From the NCBI RefSeq assembly GCF_001661915.1, contig NZ_LYWY01000032.1, forward strand, positions 124,001 through 188,000: a stretch of 64,000 nt of DNA, given 5' to 3'. The stretch's first letter is position 1. Every line of letters starts with the position of its first letter. The position numbers and the translations under genes were made by a program. The notes below the pieces were generated by a model. That model had not been told where the DNA came from. It was given only the letters and a program-made list of their open reading frames with translations, and did not search any database. Shown here in pieces: positions 45,911-55,648 of the stretch. The DNA comes from Croceicoccus pelagius (lineage in GTDB: Bacteria > Pseudomonadota > Alphaproteobacteria > Sphingomonadales > Sphingomonadaceae).

Positions 45911-46201
45911 GATCGTCCCCCCGAACGACCGCGACCCTGCGGCAAAGCATACCAGATCTGGCGAGCATCGGTAAGCGTAAGCCGAACAATTCGAACATCG
46001 GGCTGTCCGGCACGGCGAAAGGCTCTCTTTGGCAGAAAATGGATAACGGCCTCGACGCGGGACCCTGGGAATGTCAAATGACGCTCTTCAACACGCGTCG
46101 ATCAGGGGATCGGCGTATCATCGGGGTGCGCACATACGTAGAGTGGCAGTTGGTAGCTTCGATCTTACGATCGCGCCGGACATGCCGAGTTCAGGGTTTG
46201 A

Positions 46202-47413
46202 GTGACTGATAACATTACAAAAAAGACGAATATTGTCCGATTGAACGGGCGCGAATTATACCAGTTCGTGCGCTATTACGCGGTCGCTGCTCTCAACACG
46301 GCTTTCGGGTACGGTATCTTCGCCGCGTTCATTGCACTGGGCGTCAACATCTTCGTCGCGCAGATTCTCGGCCGGATCATCGGCACGACTTTCAACTATT
46401 TCACGTATGGCAAGCTGGTTTTCCGGTCATACCACTTCAGCCTGCGCCGCTTCATCCTGGCCTATATCGGCAATTATCTCGTCGCGCTCGCCCTCCTGGC
46501 TGTCGCTGTGAAGGTAATCGCCAATCCCTACGTCGCCGGTTTCTCGGCAATGCTGACCGCTTCGCTAATCAACTTCGTGGTGCTTCGCCTGTGGGTGTCG
46601 CGCAAGAAGGACGGTGAGGACTACACCCCCTACCCGATCAACTGGGCGTTCCTGCCAGAATGGATGCTGCTGGTGAAGGATACCGTCCGTCACTTCATCT
46701 TCTGGGTGATCGAAGGCGCGATGTCGGTCGGCTGGGTTCGCTCGCTCTGGAAGATGCTGATCGGTCGCCGCATCGCCGATTCCATTCAGAAGGCAGACCG
46801 GCTTTTCATCCATATTCCCAAGAACGGCGGAACCTCGGTCGCCAAAATTCTCTACGGACGCAACCTGCCCCACTTTTCCAAGAGCTTCTACGACAGCATG
46901 CTCGGAGACGAGATCGAGGGCTGCGAAAGTTTTGCCGTCCTGCGCGACCCGGTGGACAGGTTTCTCTCGGCGTTCCGCTTCATGGCAAGCGGCGGGACCG
47001 ACGTCATCCTGGTTTCGCGGTTCGAGCAGAAGCGGCTCAAATACCTGCACTCGCTTCCGCAGTTCGTCGACTTCCTGACCGAAGAGCCCGAGCGCATGGC
47101 GATCGCCCTGCCATTCATGCCGCAGACCTACTTCACGATGAAGGACGGCGAAGTCGCAGTGGACCGGCTTTTCGCGCAGGACCGTAATGGCCAGTTCCCG
47201 CAGGAGATGGTCGACTGGCTTGGGGTGGAGCAAGTACCCTACGTCAACAAGACGAAGGCCAAGGTGCCCCAGCTCGATCCGAAACTGCGCGAAAAGATTC
47301 GCGCGCTCTATGCCGACGACGTGAAGCTTTACGAAGCGGTACTGGCGCAAGGCCGCGCGATCGATTTCGAAAAGGACGACGTCCCGCGCGCGATCCTGAA
47401 ACTCGCGGCCTGA
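46202..47413 (+). CDS. GtrA-like membrane domain fused to a sulfotransferase-like domain
   Basis: 403 aa. Residues ~10-135 are a GtrA domain with four helices (YAVAALNTAFGYGIFAAFIAL through LINFVVLRLWVSRK). After a linker and amphipathic helices the rest resembles PAPS-dependent sulfotransferases: FIHIPKNGGTSVAKIL near residue 200 matches the 5'-phosphosulfate loop (HIPKxGGTS), and VLRDPVDRFLSAF near 245 matches the 3'-phosphate motif. GtrA proteins handle undecaprenyl-linked sugars, so a role in modifying a lipid-linked glycan is suggested. GTG start. Not coupled to neighbours. Confidence 0.85.
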   Translation: MTDNITKKTNIVRLNGRELYQFVRYYAVAALNTAFGYGIFAAFIALGVNIFVAQILGRIIGTTFNYFTYGKLVFRSYHFSLRRFILAYIGNYLVALALLAVAVKVIANPYVAGFSAMLTASLINFVVLRLWVSRKKDGEDYTPYPINWAFLPEWMLLVKDTVRHFIFWVIEGAMSVGWVRSLWKMLIGRRIADSIQKADRLFIHIPKNGGTSVAKILYGRNLPHFSKSFYDSMLGDEIEGCESFAVLRDPVDRFLSAFRFMASGGTDVILVSRFEQKRLKYLHSLPQFVDFLTEEPERMAIALPFMPQTYFTMKDGEVAVDRLFAQDRNGQFPQEMVDWLGVEQVPYVNKTKAKVPQLDPKLREKIRALYADDVKLYEAVLAQGRAIDFEKDDVPRAILKLAA

Positions 47414-47437
47414 CGCCGCGCAAATCCGGATGAAGAC

Positions 47438-47466
47438 GGGCCGGGGAACGCAGTGTTCTCCGGCCC
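47438..47466 (+). terminator. Terminator after the GtrA-sulfotransferase gene
   Basis: GGGCCGGGGAAC and GTTCTCCGGCCC pair with one mismatch and are followed by TTTCC. It begins 24 bp after the stop codon. Confidence 0.75.
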
Positions 47467-47726
47467 TTTCCGTATGTCCGGCACTTTGGGTGGCACGAAC
47501 CTTGCTGCGCCGCGTCACTCGCCGGCTTCGGGCGCGTCAATTATCTGGAGCGGCATGTATCGGTTCCGTTCGGAATAGAACGGCTTCACCTCGGTCGCGC
47601 GCCAGATCGGATGCGAAGAACTGAGCCGACTGCGCCCCGCCAAGTCGCAAGGCAAAGAAAAAGGGCCGGGAAACCCGCAGGTCTTCCGGCCCTTTTTAAA
47701 TTCTCGCCTGCGGAAGGCGGAAAGAA
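47467..47726. other. Intergenic stretch between convergent transcripts
   Basis: 260 bp between the plus-strand terminator and the tsf stop. Its right part (47658-47697) is the tsf terminator. A ~40-codon frame on the minus strand (about 47517-47640, ending ...YMPLQIIDAPEAGE) has no good start or ribosome site; it may be a gene remnant. Nothing else is recognised. Confidence 0.4.
47658..47697 (-). terminator. Bidirectional terminator after tsf
   Basis: AAAAAGGGCCGG, then a loop region, then CCGGCCCTTTTT. It reads as a stem followed by TTTTT on both strands and lies ~30 bp after the tsf stop. Confidence 0.85.
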
Positions 47727-48650
47727 TCAGCCGCCGACGGCAGCTGCGACTTCTGCTGCGAAGTCGCTTTCTTCCTTCTCGATGCCTTCGCCGAGCTGGA
47801 AGCGGACATAGTCCTTCAGCACGATCTTCGCGCCTGCATCCTTACCAGCCTGATCGACGACCTGCTGGATCGGGGTCTTGTTGTCCATGACGAAGACCTG
47901 CGACAGCAGCGCGTTTTCCTTGGCGTACTTGGCGACGGCGCCTTCGACCATCTTTTCCTGCACGTTCTCGGGCTTACCGCTTTCGGCAGCCTTTTCGCGG
48001 GCGATCGAACGCTCGCGCTCAATCACTTCGGCGTCGAGGCCTTCAGCGGTCAGCGCCTGCGGGAAAGCGGCGGCGATGTGCATCGCAAGCTGCTTGCCCA
48101 GCGATTCCAGAACGTCGGCCGAAGCTTCCGATTCGAGAGCGACGAGAACGCCGATCTTACCGAGGTTCGGAGCAGCAGCGTTGTGCACGTAAGGAACGAC
48201 GACGCCCTGATCGACCGTGACGGTCTTCATGCGGCGAACCTGCTGGTTCTCGCCGATGGTGGCGACGTTGTCGGTCAGCTTGTCCGAAACGGTGCCGCCG
48301 CCCGGATAGGCAGCAGCCTTGAGCGCTTCGACGTCGTCGCCGTCAACGCCCAGAGCAGCTTCGGTGGTCTTGCGCACGAAGTCCTGGAACTGGTCGTTCT
48401 TGGCAACGAAGTCCGTTTCCGAGTTCACTTCGACGGCAACGCCGCGGGTGCCTTCAACGGCGACGCCAACGAGGCCTTCTGCCGCGGTGCGGCTGGACTT
48501 CTTGGCAGCGGCAGCAAGGCCCTTGGCGCGCAGGAAGTCGACAGCGGCTTCCATGTCTCCGTCGGTCTCGGTCAGAGCCTTCTTGCAATCCATCATGCCC
48601 GCGCCGGTCTTCTCGCGCAGGGTCTTCACGTCAGCGGCGGTGTAAGCCAT
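47727..48650 (-). CDS. tsf: Elongation factor Ts
   Basis: 307 aa. [21 protein letters not shown] near the N-terminus is the EF-Ts signature. [15 protein letters not shown] follows, and the C-terminal dimerisation part is complete. Nucleotide exchange factor for EF-Tu. It is 131 bp after rpsB. Confidence 0.98.
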   Translation of the reverse strand: MAYTAADVKTLREKTGAGMMDCKKALTETDGDMEAAVDFLRAKGLAAAAKKSSRTAAEGLVGVAVEGTRGVAVEVNSETDFVAKNDQFQDFVRKTTEAALGVDGDDVEALKAAAYPGGGTVSDKLTDNVATIGENQQVRRMKTVTVDQGVVVPYVHNAAAPNLGKIGVLVALESEASADVLESLGKQLAMHIAAAFPQALTAEGLDAEVIERERSIAREKAAESGKPENVQEKMVEGAVAKYAKENALLSQVFVMDNKTPIQQVVDQAGKDAGAKIVLKDYVRFQLGEGIEKEESDFAAEVAAAVGG

Positions 48651-48780
48651 CGCGTCGTTCCTCTTTCATTTGAATGTGCAGCCGGGTGGCAGCAACTGCG
48701 ACCCGGCGCACGAAACAGCAAAACATGACGGGGTCGTGACGCGTGAGGTGCGCCCGGCCCCGTCAGAAGGCATCAATGCC

Positions 48781-49533
<753 letters not shown>

Positions 49534-49881
49534 AGTCATTTCCTTTCCGGTTGAGCCTCTGGAAGACGGATGACCGCGGCGGCGCTTGGGCCGACCGTGG
49601 CACCGGTATGTGTGCCTTCCATGTGGATTTCGCCTGAACGCCCGGGAATCGGAAAATTCCAATCCCCAAGAAACAGACGCGGGCGCCCTTAGCGCGGGCG
49701 ACGGTAAAAGAAAACCCCTGATGGTCGGGGCGTCGGATCCGGCCTGAAAGCTGCTGGATCTTGACAGATAGGAACAAAAGGAGAACAAGGCGAATCGGAA
49801 AGACTAGCTATCCGAGTCGGTTTCCATTCGGCGCCTGCACCTTCTAGCGGAACAGGCATTGGAACAAAAGGGGGTCATACA
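49534..49881. other. rpsB upstream region, possible structured leader
   Basis: 348 bp between rpsB (minus) and a small plus-strand gene. Immediately upstream of rpsB lies a GC-rich segment (49561-49620) whose ends GGAAG/CTTCC can pair, which could fold in the rpsB leader. A TTGACA at 49761-49766 lacks a good partner -10. No gene is recognised. Confidence 0.3.
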
Positions 49882-50136
49882 ATGTCGGACATCATTTCCG
49901 GTCTGGTCGCATTCTTCTTCGTCGCCGCTGCCATGGGTGGTTGCGTGCTCGTCGGTAGCCTGCTGTTCGACCTGCTCCCCGTTTTGCGTGACGGCGACGA
50001 TCGCCTACGCCAGCCGCTGGTCTTTCCCGAAGTGAGCGAAAAGCCCGTCGTCCGCGCACCGGCGAACGTCTACCGCATTGCCCCCGCCGGCCGGGTAGCG
50101 CTTCCCGTTACGGCACCGCTGCGCGCTGCCGCCTGA
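49882..50136 (+). CDS. Small single-pass membrane protein
   Basis: 84 aa. One N-terminal helix (IISGLVAFFFVAAAMGGCVLVGSLLF) and a Pro/Ala-rich tail. GGGGG lies upstream. The last 28 bp overlap the antisense 3' end of pssA. No family recognised. Confidence 0.6.
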   Translation: MSDIISGLVAFFFVAAAMGGCVLVGSLLFDLLPVLRDGDDRLRQPLVFPEVSEKPVVRAPANVYRIAPAGRVALPVTAPLRAAA

Positions 50137-50938
50137 CCTTCGCGTAACGGAACACACCGACAGGCAACAGCAGCAAATAGATCGCAGAGACTACGACCAG
50201 CGTCCACCACGGTTCAAGGAACAGGAACGCACCCAGCAGGCCGACGAGGGCAATCAGTTCGAGCCGCACCGACCGGCTCGGCTTGATCGAGGTCCAGCTG
50301 AGCGTCGCCAGGTTCGAGATCATCAGGAACGCGGTCACGATCACCCACGGGAAGACCAACAGGGGATCGCGGAAGATGTCGAGCTCTGTCGCCTTCCAGA
50401 GATAGAGCGGCAGGAACGCAACGCCCGCACCGACAGGCGCGGGGATGCCCGTCAGGAAACCCGCCGACTTGTGCGGCTGTTCCTCCACATCGATCTGGGC
50501 GTTGAACCGCGCCAGACGCAACATACAGCATAGCGCGAGCGCCAGCGCAGCGAACCAGCCCAGGCGCGGCAGGTCCTGAAGCGACCAGGCAAACAGGATT
50601 AGCGCGGGCGCGACACCGAAGGAAAGCGAGTCGGCAAGACTGTCGAGCTCGGCCCCGAACCGGCTCTGCGCCTTCAGAAGACGGGCGATACGGCCATCGA
50701 TACCGTCGAGCGTCCCTGCGACAAGAACGGCAAGAACCGCACGGTCCCAGTCGCCGGCCATTCCGAAGCGGATGCCGGTCAGCCCGATGCACAGCGCGGC
50801 TGCGGTAATGGCATTGGGCACGACTGCACGCATGGTAAGACCGCGCGAACGGCGGGCTGGCACGGCACGTTCGCCATGCGTGACGCGCGGACCGACATCG
50901 CCGGGTTCAGCCATCCGGTCGTCCTGTTCTTCCATCAC
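50108..50938 (-). CDS. pssA: CDP-diacylglycerol--serine O-phosphatidyltransferase
   Basis: 276 aa. The CDP-alcohol phosphatidyltransferase motif is [20 protein letters not shown] followed by [11 protein letters not shown]. About seven membrane helices. It makes phosphatidylserine. GTG start at 50938 overlaps the psd stop; an ATG at 50935 is nearly as good. With psd it forms the phosphatidylethanolamine pathway. Confidence 0.96.
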   Translation of the reverse strand: MMEEQDDRMAEPGDVGPRVTHGERAVPARRSRGLTMRAVVPNAITAAALCIGLTGIRFGMAGDWDRAVLAVLVAGTLDGIDGRIARLLKAQSRFGAELDSLADSLSFGVAPALILFAWSLQDLPRLGWFAALALALCCMLRLARFNAQIDVEEQPHKSAGFLTGIPAPVGAGVAFLPLYLWKATELDIFRDPLLVFPWVIVTAFLMISNLATLSWTSIKPSRSVRLELIALVGLLGAFLFLEPWWTLVVVSAIYLLLLPVGVFRYAKVRRQRAAVP

Positions 50939-51684
50939 AGGCGAACCCCTTCCAGCATCGGTATTGCGCCGACTTCGGCAAGCACGGTCTCACCCGCAAC
51001 AGTCTTCTGACCCTTGAGCACTTTCGGTTCTGTCCCTGCTGGAAGATAGACGTCGACGCGGCTGCCGAAGCGGATCAGGCCGACCCGCTGTCCGGTGCCG
51101 ACCATGTCGCCAGGCTTTACAAATGGAACGATGCGCCGTGCGATCAGGCCCGCGATCTGCGTAAAGGCAACCTGTACGCCATCCTGCCGTTCGACAAGGA
51201 AATGCTGGCGCTCATTGTCTTCACTCGCCTTGTCGAGATCGGCATTGAGGAACTTGCCGGGGATATAGACCACCCGGCGGACGGTGCCCGCAATGGGCGA
51301 GCGATTGATGTGAACGTCGAACACGCTCATGAAAATGGATACGCGCGTGACTGGTTCCGGCGACATGCCCCGGGACTCGCCGCCATCGTCCAGCTGCAAT
51401 TCGGGCGGCGGGGGCACTTGCGTGATCAGAGTGACGAGCCCGTCGGCGGGCGCGACGATCGCATTTTCGGTTTGCGGCACGATGCGCTGCGGATCACGGA
51501 AGAAGGCGAGCACGCCCAGCGTCAGGAAGGCGAGCGGCCATGCCAGCGTCTCCCAGGCCATGATCGCGCAGCCGAAAGATGCCGCCGCAGTAATTAGGCC
51601 GAACTTGCGGCCCTCGGGGTGGATCGTCGGCCAGCTCCAGCCAGCCTCGCCGCGTCCGCGATTGTCGAGAATTTCTCCTGCCAT
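50935..51684 (-). CDS. psd: Phosphatidylserine decarboxylase proenzyme (short form)
   Basis: 249 aa, membrane-linked. The self-cleaving site is in [16 protein letters not shown], where the Ser becomes the pyruvoyl group. [11 protein letters not shown] carries family residues. It converts phosphatidylserine to phosphatidylethanolamine and is coupled to pssA. Confidence 0.96.
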   Translation of the reverse strand: MAGEILDNRGRGEAGWSWPTIHPEGRKFGLITAAASFGCAIMAWETLAWPLAFLTLGVLAFFRDPQRIVPQTENAIVAPADGLVTLITQVPPPPELQLDDGGESRGMSPEPVTRVSIFMSVFDVHINRSPIAGTVRRVVYIPGKFLNADLDKASEDNERQHFLVERQDGVQVAFTQIAGLIARRIVPFVKPGDMVGTGQRVGLIRFGSRVDVYLPAGTEPKVLKGQKTVAGETVLAEVGAIPMLEGVRL

Positions 51685-51855
51685 CGCCGTTGTCTAGGCG
51701 GCTGGATTGCAAGCGGCAAGCCAAGTGACGCGATCTCCCATCACGAACCGCTTCCACAGCACGACCTTGCAGACACTCTCTCAAGATACGAGAATCCGTT
51801 TGCGTTTTTATTAAGTGATCCTTATTAGACTGGCAAAAGTGAGTGGGAGGATGCA

Positions 51856-54084
51856 ATGAACCTGGAAAATTCGATGGGATCGGTACGCGCTGCGAAAGGG
51901 CTCTTGCTGGGCACGACGCTGCTCTGGACAATGCCGGCACTGGCTCAGGACACAGACCAACAGGCCGCCGGACCATTAGAGACGAATGCCATCGTCGTCA
52001 CCGCGCAGCGTCGCGCCCAAAGGCTGGAGGAGGTCCCTCTCGCGATTACCGCACAGACCGGCGCGCAGTTGAGCGAAGCGGGCGTCGACGACATCCGCGA
52101 TCTCGGCAATGTCGTGCCGGGCCTGACTTTCACCACGCAAGGCGCATTCGCCGCACCGACCATACGCGGCGTACAGTCCACCGTCGCCATCGCAGGCGCG
52201 GATTCGCCGGTCGCCATCTACGTCGACGGGGTCTATCAGCCCAACCAGCTCGCCAACGTGTTCGAGCTTGCCGACATCGAACGGCTCGAAGTGCTGAAAG
52301 GGCCGCAAGGCACGCTGTTCGGCCGCAACGCCACTGCCGGCGCCGTCGTCATCCACACGAAGAAGCCCAGTTTCACGACGACCGGATCGATCGAGGTGAG
52401 CGAAGGGCTGTACTTCGGCGGAAGTTCGAAGACCTCGACCGACACGACCGTGAAGGGTTTTGTGTCGACGCCGCTTATCCCCGACGTCGTCGCGGCGAGC
52501 CTTTCGGGCTTCTACGAATATATCGACGGATACCTGACCGACGACCGCACGGGAAATCGCACCGGACGTGTCGACAAGTGGAACCTGGGCCTCAAGTTCC
52601 TGATCCAGCCTGCCGACAATCTCGAATTCCTCGTCAGCGGATCGATGAGCGACAGGACCGACTTCGCCGCGATGGCGACCCAGCCGCTGGACGGTAATTC
52701 GAATTCTCAATTCTATCCCGACGCGGTTGTCCCGACAGAGCCCTGGCACGTCGCCACCGAACTCGAACGCGGCGGCAACCCGACCCGAACGAAGCACAAG
52801 GCGCTTTCACTGAAGGGTACACTCGACCTCGACGAGGTCGGCACGCTCACCTCGATCACCGCGTGGCAGGACATCAAGGCCCGCATCACGGTCGACATCG
52901 ACGCGGCCTATTCGCCGCAGTGTACTGCCGTCTTCGCCTGCATCATCTACGACGAGGACTATCCCGAGGAGACCTTCCAACAGGAACTGTCCTTCGCCTC
53001 CGAACAGTTCGGGGCCTTCAGCTTCGTGGCCGGCGCGTTCTATTATCGCGACAGCCACTTCATGGGGAACGGCATCCAGCCGCTCCTGCGCGCCGACGGC
53101 AGCGTCGATCCAAGCGAGACTTATGCGGTCGAGTTCGATGCCACTATCAAGACGCGTGCGTGGGCCGCATTCGGCGAAGTGAACCTCGACGTCAGCGACA
53201 GACTGCACCTCATCGGCGGCCTTCGTTACAGCCGCGAAAAGCGGTTCGGCATCGGCGATGCGGTTCCCTACTTCCCGACGACCGGCGCAGTCATCTCGGA
53301 TTCGTGGACGCCGCGGCTTTCGGTCCGGTACGACGTAGCGCCCGACTGGAACGTTTATGCGACTTATTCGAAGGGTTTCAAAAGCGCGGTGCTCGATACC
53401 ACCGGCCAGTCGAACAACTTCGCCGCGCCCGAGACCATCACCAGCTACGAAGTCGGCGCAAAGGGCAATTTCGACGCCTTCTCCTTCTCGCTCGCCGCGT
53501 TCTATTACGACTACACAGACCTTCAGGTTCAGTTCTTCGACGGCAGCGCCACGATCCTTGCCAATGCCGCCGATGCGACGATCTATGGCCTCGACGGGGA
53601 ATTCACGGTCCAGCTTAGCGACAGCTTCAGTCTGCGTGCGGTCGGTTCATGGCTGCCGGAGGCGAAGTACGACACGTTCGAAAACGGCGTCGCGTTTGCC
53701 CTGCCCAACACGCCGGGAGGCATGAGCCAGGTCGTGCTCGATGCCAGCGGCGAGCGCTTGTTGAAGGCGGCCAAGTTCGCCGGCTCGCTGGCGCTCAGCT
53801 ACGAAGGAACGCTCGGCTCGGGCGAAATGGATGGCAACCTGACCGTCGCCCATTCCAGCGCCTATTCCTTCGACCTGCTGGGCCGCGTGAGGACCGGACC
53901 CTATACGACGGTGAACGCGCAGCTCGGCTATCGTCCCGGCGGCGGGCCGCTTCGCCTCGCCATCTATGGCAAGAACATCACGAACGAGGCTTATTTCACC
54001 AGCGCACTGCTGGGCAATCAGGCGGATGCGCCGGTCTATGCGCCGCCGCGCCAGCTGGGTGTCAGGCTGCAGTATGATTTCTGA
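51856..54084 (+). CDS. TonB-dependent outer membrane receptor
   Basis: 742 aa. Signal peptide ending MPALAQ, plug with AIVVTAQRRAQRLEEVPLAI, and RLEVLKGPQGTLFGRNATAG. The barrel ends GVRLQYDF with terminal Phe. GGGAGG precedes the ATG at 51856. It faces a TetR gene and a hydratase/ligase operon, so it probably imports that pathway's substrate. There is no copy of the palindromic operator upstream. Confidence 0.95.
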   Translation: MNLENSMGSVRAAKGLLLGTTLLWTMPALAQDTDQQAAGPLETNAIVVTAQRRAQRLEEVPLAITAQTGAQLSEAGVDDIRDLGNVVPGLTFTTQGAFAAPTIRGVQSTVAIAGADSPVAIYVDGVYQPNQLANVFELADIERLEVLKGPQGTLFGRNATAGAVVIHTKKPSFTTTGSIEVSEGLYFGGSSKTSTDTTVKGFVSTPLIPDVVAASLSGFYEYIDGYLTDDRTGNRTGRVDKWNLGLKFLIQPADNLEFLVSGSMSDRTDFAAMATQPLDGNSNSQFYPDAVVPTEPWHVATELERGGNPTRTKHKALSLKGTLDLDEVGTLTSITAWQDIKARITVDIDAAYSPQCTAVFACIIYDEDYPEETFQQELSFASEQFGAFSFVAGAFYYRDSHFMGNGIQPLLRADGSVDPSETYAVEFDATIKTRAWAAFGEVNLDVSDRLHLIGGLRYSREKRFGIGDAVPYFPTTGAVISDSWTPRLSVRYDVAPDWNVYATYSKGFKSAVLDTTGQSNNFAAPETITSYEVGAKGNFDAFSFSLAAFYYDYTDLQVQFFDGSATILANAADATIYGLDGEFTVQLSDSFSLRAVGSWLPEAKYDTFENGVAFALPNTPGGMSQVVLDASGERLLKAAKFAGSLALSYEGTLGSGEMDGNLTVAHSSAYSFDLLGRVRTGPYTTVNAQLGYRPGGGPLRLAIYGKNITNEAYFTSALLGNQADAPVYAPPRQLGVRLQYDF

Positions 54085-54093
54085 GATCGTGGA

Positions 54094-54120
54094 GGCGCGC
54101 GCGCGGACCGCGCGCGCGCC
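54094..54120. terminator. Near-perfect 27-bp GC palindrome between convergent stops
   Basis: GGCGCGCGCGCGG, one A, and its exact reverse complement lie between the TonB receptor stop (54084) and the TetR stop (54122). It forms a very stable hairpin but has no T run on either strand. Confidence 0.5.
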
Positions 54121-54121
54121 C

Positions 54122-54751
54122 TCATTTCGTGGCGAGCCCGATCAGCAGCGTCTCCACGAAACTGCGCGCCTGTTGTTCGACATCGACCGGCCTGCCGGCA
54201 AACGAAGTACGCATGGCCACGTGTTCCAGCCCGCCGAAGAGCATGTCGCGCACCATCGGTGCATCGAGGTCGGCGCGAAGTTCGCCTGTCGCGATCCCGG
54301 CCTCGACCGCTTCGACCACCGTGTTCGCAAACCGGCGGTTGAGCTTGTGCAGCGGCGATCCGGCGTAGTCCTGCCAGCGCAGTTCCTGGTAGAACACGCG
54401 GTGAAGGCGCGGCGTGTCGTCCATGCCGCGCAAGTAGCTCGTGGCGATCAGAACAAGCCGCTGGCGCGCCGTCGTCGCACCGTCCAACTTTGCCATCAGG
54501 CTGGTGATGAACGGCTCTGCCCATTCGGTCAGGACCTGGTTGATCAGCGCCTGCTTGCTGTCGAAATAGCGATAGACCAAGGCCTCGGACACGTGAGCGC
54601 GGGCCGCGATGCGGGCCATCGACACGCCCGAAAGGCCCTTGGCTTCCAGCATCTCGCGCGCCGCCGCGATGATCTCGGTCGGGCGGTCGTTCTTTCGCCT
54701 GCGCCAGGCAGGGCCATCCTTGGCCGTATCGGACAACGGTTGCGTCGACAT
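54122..54751 (-). CDS. TetR-family regulator
   Basis: 209 aa from ATG 54751. HTH GLSGVSMARIAARAHVSEALVYRYFDSKQALI. Regulates an unknown set, most likely the divergent hydratase/ligase operon and perhaps the TonB receptor. The ribosome site is weak. Confidence 0.92.
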   Translation of the reverse strand: MSTQPLSDTAKDGPAWRRRKNDRPTEIIAAAREMLEAKGLSGVSMARIAARAHVSEALVYRYFDSKQALINQVLTEWAEPFITSLMAKLDGATTARQRLVLIATSYLRGMDDTPRLHRVFYQELRWQDYAGSPLHKLNRRFANTVVEAVEAGIATGELRADLDAPMVRDMLFGGLEHVAMRTSFAGRPVDVEQQARSFVETLLIGLATK

Positions 54752-54858
54752 GCGTGGAAAGAGGGCTCCGAACGGGGACAGGTCAAAGCACCTTATTTCA
54801 TTCGCGGCGCCAGATTGGCAAGTTCGCCAGCGAAACAATGCCGGAAGGGACGTGCTTG

Positions 54859-55281
54859 ATGAGCGAATTTCCGATGGCGTTGGCATCGGGCACCTTCCGC
54901 CTCGATGCCGCGCTCGACGACAGGACGAGGCTCAGTTGCCGCTCCGAACCTCGTTCGGGCAGCGAGGCGCATCCGATCTTCGCCTTCGTCGCGGCCCTGC
55001 GCGGGGCCGGAACGTCGATCGAGACGCTGTGCTCGCTTTGCGGATGTTCGATCGCGGACGGGCCCGTCCTTGCTTCCTGTGACATCCAGTATCTCGCCCC
55101 CATGCCGGTAGAACAGACTTATCGCGTCGACGCGCGCATTGCAGAGCGTATCGAAAAGCCCAGCCGCCGTTTCGGGCAAGCCGTCCATGCCTTTGTCGAG
55201 TTTTCGATAGGACGCGGCGAGGACGAGTGCGCCAGAGTGCGTCTCCACATCATCATGCCAAGGAGTGCGGATCATGGGTGA
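54859..55281 (+). CDS. MaoC-type hydratase, small subunit (FAS1-like dehydratase N-half)
   Basis: 140 aa hot-dog protein with a conserved HPIFAFVAALRGAGTSIETL block and CDIQYLAPMPVEQTY. Together with the next gene it looks like a split (heterodimeric) enoyl-CoA hydratase of the MaoC family. GGAAGGGA precedes the ATG. Overlaps the MaoC partner by eight bases. Confidence 0.75.
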   Translation: MSEFPMALASGTFRLDAALDDRTRLSCRSEPRSGSEAHPIFAFVAALRGAGTSIETLCSLCGCSIADGPVLASCDIQYLAPMPVEQTYRVDARIAERIEKPSRRFGQAVHAFVEFSIGRGEDECARVRLHIIMPRSADHG

Positions 55282-55648
55282 AGACCCTTCGTGGAAACTC
55301 AATGATGTCTCCGCGTCGGAGATGGTGTTCTGGGCGGATCTGCTGGACGATCCGAACCCGATCCATTCGGATCCAGAGGCGGCTCGGCGGCTGGGGTTCG
55401 GCAACCGGACGGTGAATCCGGGGCCGGTGAACCTGGCCTATGTGTTGAACCTCGTCGCGCAGGAATTCGGCGGGACCACGCCATCGCGGATCACCGCTCG
55501 CTTTCTCGGCAACGTGATGGCAGGCGACGACGTCACAGCCACGCTTGTTGAGCACACAGATAGCGGTGGCTCGGCAGTCCTGTCACGCAACGGCGACGAA
55601 GTCGTGCTGCAGGCGGACTTCACCATGCCCGAGGACCCCGCATCATGA
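55274..55648 (+). CDS. MaoC-type hydratase, catalytic subunit
   Basis: 124 aa. DLLDDPNPIHSDPEAARRLGFG carries the hydratase-2 Asp/His motif, and RTVNPGPVNLAYVLNLV the next block. AAGGAG lies eight bases upstream of the ATG. Coupled to the preceding hot-dog gene and to the ligase (ATGA at 55645). Confidence 0.85.
   Translation: MGEDPSWKLNDVSASEMVFWADLLDDPNPIHSDPEAARRLGFGNRTVNPGPVNLAYVLNLVAQEFGGTTPSRITARFLGNVMAGDDVTATLVEHTDSGGSAVLSRNGDEVVLQADFTMPEDPAS

Noticed and set aside
47517-47640. Minus-strand frame ending YMPLQIIDAPEAGE in the tsf/sulfotransferase gap
   Set aside because: No credible start or ribosome site and no family recognised; kept only as a possible remnant.
49761-49790. TTGACA as a -35 box
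   Set aside because: No acceptable -10 at 16-18 bp on the plus strand.
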